Below, in pieces: positions 60,221 through 64,000 of a stretch of DNA of 64,000 bases. The notes beneath the pieces were generated by a model that had not been told where the DNA came from, searched no databases, and saw only the letters and a list, made by a program, of their open reading frames with translations. The stretch is from Paramecium pentaurelia (taxonomy: Eukaryota; Ciliophora; Oligohymenophorea; Peniculida; Parameciidae): assembly GCA_905183005.1 (NCBI GenBank), contig CAJJDO010000025.1:94667-158666 (forward strand). The letters are read 5' to 3'. A program made the translations under genes and the position numbers. Each line of letters begins with the position of its first letter. Position 1 is the stretch's first letter.

Positions 60221-62594
60221 TCAATAACTCATGAGTTCTACATCAAATATATCTACATCTGTTTTGCTTTCGTGATTTATGATTCCGATTAAAATATTAA
60301 ATCTACCATTTTATGGATTCTCAGTAACCCTTAAAATGTTTACTTTTGGTCCTACATCAAAATATTTTAACGTTGTATATTCTTGACTTTCTGCAATCAT
60401 TTTCCCTTTAATTATACTATGATTTATTGGTTTTAAGAAATCTTCTAGATCTTTTTCCCATAATTTGATATTCTATTTAATTTTTAATTATATTCTTACT
60501 TAACTCATAGCTCTTCTCACTTCCCACAATTACAATTTATTATTCTCTCCTACAGCCAATACCCAAATTTTGCTCATTTTCTTTCTAGGTTCTAAAATAA
60601 TCAGATCTTTAACAGAATTTTAAACTCCTAAATCTCTAAAATTTGATATGCTTCCTTCTTCAACCAAAGACAATTTGGAATCATCTTTCATCATTCTTAA
60701 AAATCTTAATCCTTACTCTTTCTAATCACCTCCATGATATTCTTTTCTTAATATAATTTAATTTAATACTATTCTCCACAAACAAAATGAATTAATTTTA
60801 ATGTGCTTTTATCATCATTTAATGCATCTGTACTTATTATTTAAAATGTATTATTAGCTAACATTTTAACTTAAGACACATTATGTACAACTCTCTCAGA
60901 ATTTATACTATTTATCATATGTAATCTGCTTTTATCTTATGAAAATGACATAAACAATTTCCCTGGTTCCACAATACTAATACCTTATACTGGTTTTTCA
61001 TAAAGAAAATTCAGAACTATTAAATTTATTCTATATACCATGTAAAGCCTAAGGATTCTAAATATGATATATTGAAACACTACCAGTAGAATATCCTGCT
61101 ACAAAAAACTCACCTGAATATAATTCAGCAAAACAAGTGGCTGCAGATGATTAATCAGGTTTATGAAATTAACCTGCTGATTAAGAATTAATAGTGTATC
61201 GCCCTTCATTTCTAAAGATCTATAATTAATAAGACAATAATTATCCAGAATCATAATATTAACCAACTACCAATGTTATCTCACTTTCAGCAGATGTATT
61301 AGTATATAATAATGGTTTACTCATTGCTAATAAGCATTTCACTCCTTATTAACTTTTAGTGTCAATCTTTTAGATAATTTTCTTATCTTAAATTCTATAT
61401 ATTTCAATATAAGGATTAAATCGAGCTCTAAATTTAATTATAATAATACGCTATAGCTATTAAATCTGAATTTAATGGAACAAAACAACTGACTTCTGAT
61501 TAAGTAGATTTTACACTACCTAATTTTAATATTGAACAATTGCTTAAAGTTTCAAATAACATACCCAAGATGCATTTTTATCTAGAAGGATCTATAATTG
61601 TATTTTGTGACTCTTTATGTAAATAATCATTTAAAGTAGGAATTGCAGAAGTATTTAATTTGACCATTTATTCTTATTCTTTTTTTTAAGGAGCAGGAGG
61701 AGGTATTCCTTTAAAAATACTAAATGCACCATCTATTTAAAATTGTTTTTTAAATTTTTAATCAAATTCTTAGAGTTATGCCAATTCAAATTTAGGTATT
61801 CTTGGAGATAATTTATTTAAATCAACTTCAACTGCCAAATAATCTTATGACTTTTTTAAAATTGTTTATAACTTTTAAGCAACACTTTACATAATATCAA
61901 TATAATCTTAAGTCATTTCAAAAGCTTTTTCCTATTCATTGATAATAATGTTTCCGTATTCTTATTTTAACTTTTCTTCTAATCTAGTAGGTTTACTTTA
62001 ATTTAAAATATAATAATCATTTGAAACTGATTTCTTAGGTTCTTAATTTTAAAAAGAAACTCCTTTTATTCCTTCTCTTACAAATTTTTCAAATTTATCT
62101 TTAGGTATATGTTTCTTATAAATTAATGAATGTGCAATTATATGACTTTTTATTATAGTTGTTTCAAATGCATTTTCAAAACTTGTAAAATATTTATGCA
62201 ATGATGCTACTAATAAAGACATATGTTCAATAATGCTATTTAAGTAATCTCTCAATATTGAAATAACAACATCTCGATATAGGTTACATTTTTTTCTTTA
62301 TTCTTCTAAAATAATCTTTCTACTAGAGAGTTGATTAATCAATTATGAAACAAATGTATGTAAAGGATATACAGAGTTAGGATGAAATCTATGTTTTTGA
62401 TATTGACACCTCACACAACATAGTCCTTTATACTTGCATTCAGAATCTAGACAAACCTAATCCAAAGCATTTCCCTAATGACCAGGTTCTTCACAATCAA
62501 AAAAGGGTAGCATTGATTAAATTTCATGATCTGAGATCTTTTTACCTAAAAAGGCAAAGTAATCTGCAGCATAAAGTAAATTTTCTTCAGTCAT
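60221..62594 (-). CDS. B-box zinc finger and WD40-repeat protein
   Basis: 768 residues after introns of 22, 22 and 23 nt. The N-terminal 65 residues have a Cys/His cluster (QVCLDSECKYKGLCCVRCQY, then HRFHP) like a B-box. A long coiled-coil region follows, with IPPPAPQKK as a Pro hinge. The C-terminal half has WD-type blades (EFFVAGYSTGSVSIYHI, KIWVLAVGENNKLQLWEV). This B-box, coiled-coil, propeller layout is common in ciliates but the roles are unknown. It may be a scaffold, and a ubiquitin link is possible because the neighbour is a USP; that is a guess. It is convergent with the USP gene, with 25 bp between stops. Confidence 0.78.
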
Positions 62595-62810
62595 ATTATA
62601 TTTATAATTTAAATAATATAATAGTAATATAATTGAAAAATACAAATGCTCTCATATATAGTTTATTAAAATAACTATATCAAGTTAATTTAATATCAGC
62701 TTTAATTTATTATAAGTTAAATCAAAGTTATTCTAATATAATCTTTATCAATTTTAATAATTCTTATAAAATTTTAGAGATTTTAGATATATTATTAAAT
62801 AATAATGTTA

Positions 62811-64000
62811 TCAATTATCTTAATTTAACTTTTCTAAAAATTATGATGGTCCTCCATATTTTTCAATTAGTTTTTCAAAATACACAGCTCGTTCAGCAGA
62901 CATAGATCTTATTCTTGATTTTTTAGTATTAGATTTGATTGAATGATATTATGTTCTAATACTACGTTCTTATGCTTATTATTGTAAATTAAGAATATTA
63001 TCAACTCTTTCATTGTAATTTTTCATAATTTCATCAATGTTGAATTAAGTAAAAAAGGCAGTCATTATATGCATTCTCTCAAATTCATCTTACTATTAAC
63101 TTTTAATTTCTTTTTGATTTTCCATTACTTCAAAACCTTCTTAAGTTGGCTCTTCTTCATTACGTCTAATTTATTAAAAAATAAATACTATTAAAGTTTA
63201 ATTAATCTATCTTCATCTCCTTCTTCTTATCCAGAATAAACTTATTTGATTTCATTTGCAACTTCATTAGTCAAAGCAAAACAACCTCTTGAATTATATC
63301 TAATTTTTTCATGTCTTTTAAATTCTTTAGTGAATTTCTTTTATTTTTATTATAATTCCAATATTAATTCCTATTTTCTATCATAATTAGAAACAAAATG
63401 TAATTTTGGACAAGTAGAAGAAAAATGATTGATTTATTAACACCCAAAACAAGGTAATCCAAGAGGAGAATAATCTTCACCTAATTCAATAATATGTTTA
63501 TTCATTTAAAAAAATTGATTTTGAGTCTAATATTTTTTTAAAATCTCTGTGAATTTCTTTTTTTTTAATTTCTATACATAAACAAAATCAAGAGTATATG
63601 CTGATGCACTTCTTGATTTATTACTAAAAAATCCAAGTTCTCCAAAGGTTGCTCCTTTATCTAATGTCTTTAAACAAGTAAAGGTTTTTTAAATACAAAG
63701 CATAACCTGTCCTTTATTGAGAAAATATAGACATCTATCTTCAATATTTTACCCATTTTCTAATTCAATAGGATCATCACCTTCTAAAAATATACATTCT
63801 TCAGGACCAAAGATCTATTCTTCTAATTCAAATGGCAATTGTAATAAAAGTTCTTTTTCAAATTTGTTCTATTTAAATACTTTTGAATTATTGATTAAAT
63901 CTGTATTAACTGCAGCTAATACTTCTACTCTTAAAGAATATGATAAGACATCCAAAGCTTCCTTTTCATTTACTTATGTTGATTCCTTTTCATATTTGTA
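62811..64000 (-). CDS. C-terminal part of a cyclic-nucleotide-binding channel-like protein (5' end outside)
   Basis: 388 residues are visible after one 23-nt intron. A cyclic-nucleotide-binding domain follows a linker of the HCN/EAG type: RVEVLAAVNTDLINNSKVF then IFGPEECIFLEGDD, YFLNKGQVMLC, and GATFGELGFFSNKSRSAS, the phosphate-binding cassette. After that comes a CxxC...H/C cluster (CFGCQQINHFSSTCPKLH), like a zinc knuckle, then a long helical tail. The linker pattern is that of voltage-gated potassium channels with C-terminal CNB domains, which are numerous in Paramecium. The membrane part lies beyond the window, so a channel identity is inferred. The zinc-knuckle-like insert is unusual after a CNB domain. 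Confidence 0.75.

Noticed and set aside
1..64000. CRISPR arrays, insertion sequences, telomeric repeats or replication origins.
   Set aside because: No regularly spaced repeats, transposase genes with terminal repeats or G-rich telomere repeats were seen on either strand.

Overview
The window looks like macronuclear DNA of a Paramecium-type ciliate. It is extremely AT-rich. In every recognisable gene TAA and TAG must be read as glutamine and TGA is the only stop. Genes are packed on both strands and cut by tiny GT...AG introns, mostly 22-31 nt. Removing these introns restores the reading frame in gene after gene, and the spliced lengths come out as whole codons. Standard-code ORFs are therefore only fragments or shadows. 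About 37 genes can be modelled with some confidence, plus several weak ones. I see no tRNA, rRNA, CRISPR array, insertion sequence or telomere.

Layout. 1-4346 (all minus): the 5' part of a heat-shock-factor protein, a pseudokinase, a nicalin homologue and a coiled-coil protein. 4475-6319 (plus): an NDOR1/Tah18-type diflavin reductase. 6732-13887 (minus): a three-CNB-domain cGMP-dependent kinase, an Ariadne-like RBR ubiquitin ligase, a secreted Cys-rich peptide and small hypotheticals. 13908-20973 (plus): a trichocyst-matrix-like protein, an arrestin-fold protein and a 1382-residue protein with two kinase-like regions and Kelch-like blades. 21078-26108 (minus): a LITAF-domain protein, an archaemetzincin, a SHIPPO/STPG protein, a hypothetical and Arp2. 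26263-36298: a mixture including two MORN proteins and several gene-poor stretches. 36299-43560 (minus): ALKBH8, a CIMIP2/FAM166 ciliary protein, a small protein and an EF-hand protein. 43587-51348: hypotheticals, a six-TM sensor-like protein, a mitochondrial membrane protein, an atypical Rab and Rab2. 51457-56618: a P2C (Na,K/H,K-type) ATPase whose 3' end is repeated exactly around a single N. 56558-64000: a second six-TM sensor-like protein, a USP deubiquitinase, a B-box/WD40 protein and the C-terminal part of a cyclic-nucleotide-binding channel-like protein.

Themes. Several products fit cilia or the cortex (CIMIP2, SHIPPO, MORN, EF-hand, PKG). Others belong to secretion and traffic (trichocyst-like protein, Rab2, nicalin, arrestin, LITAF), ubiquitin (RBR, USP) or tRNA modification (ALKBH8). 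Ten genes start Met-Gly, most with N-myristoylation-like context and often Cys near the start, so membrane anchoring is common here. No operon or dedicated gene cluster is evident. The most unusual items are the double pseudokinase-Kelch protein, the two related six-TM proteins, an atypical Rab lacking key GTPase motifs, and the 1151-bp exact repeat, which reads as an unmerged contig overlap.
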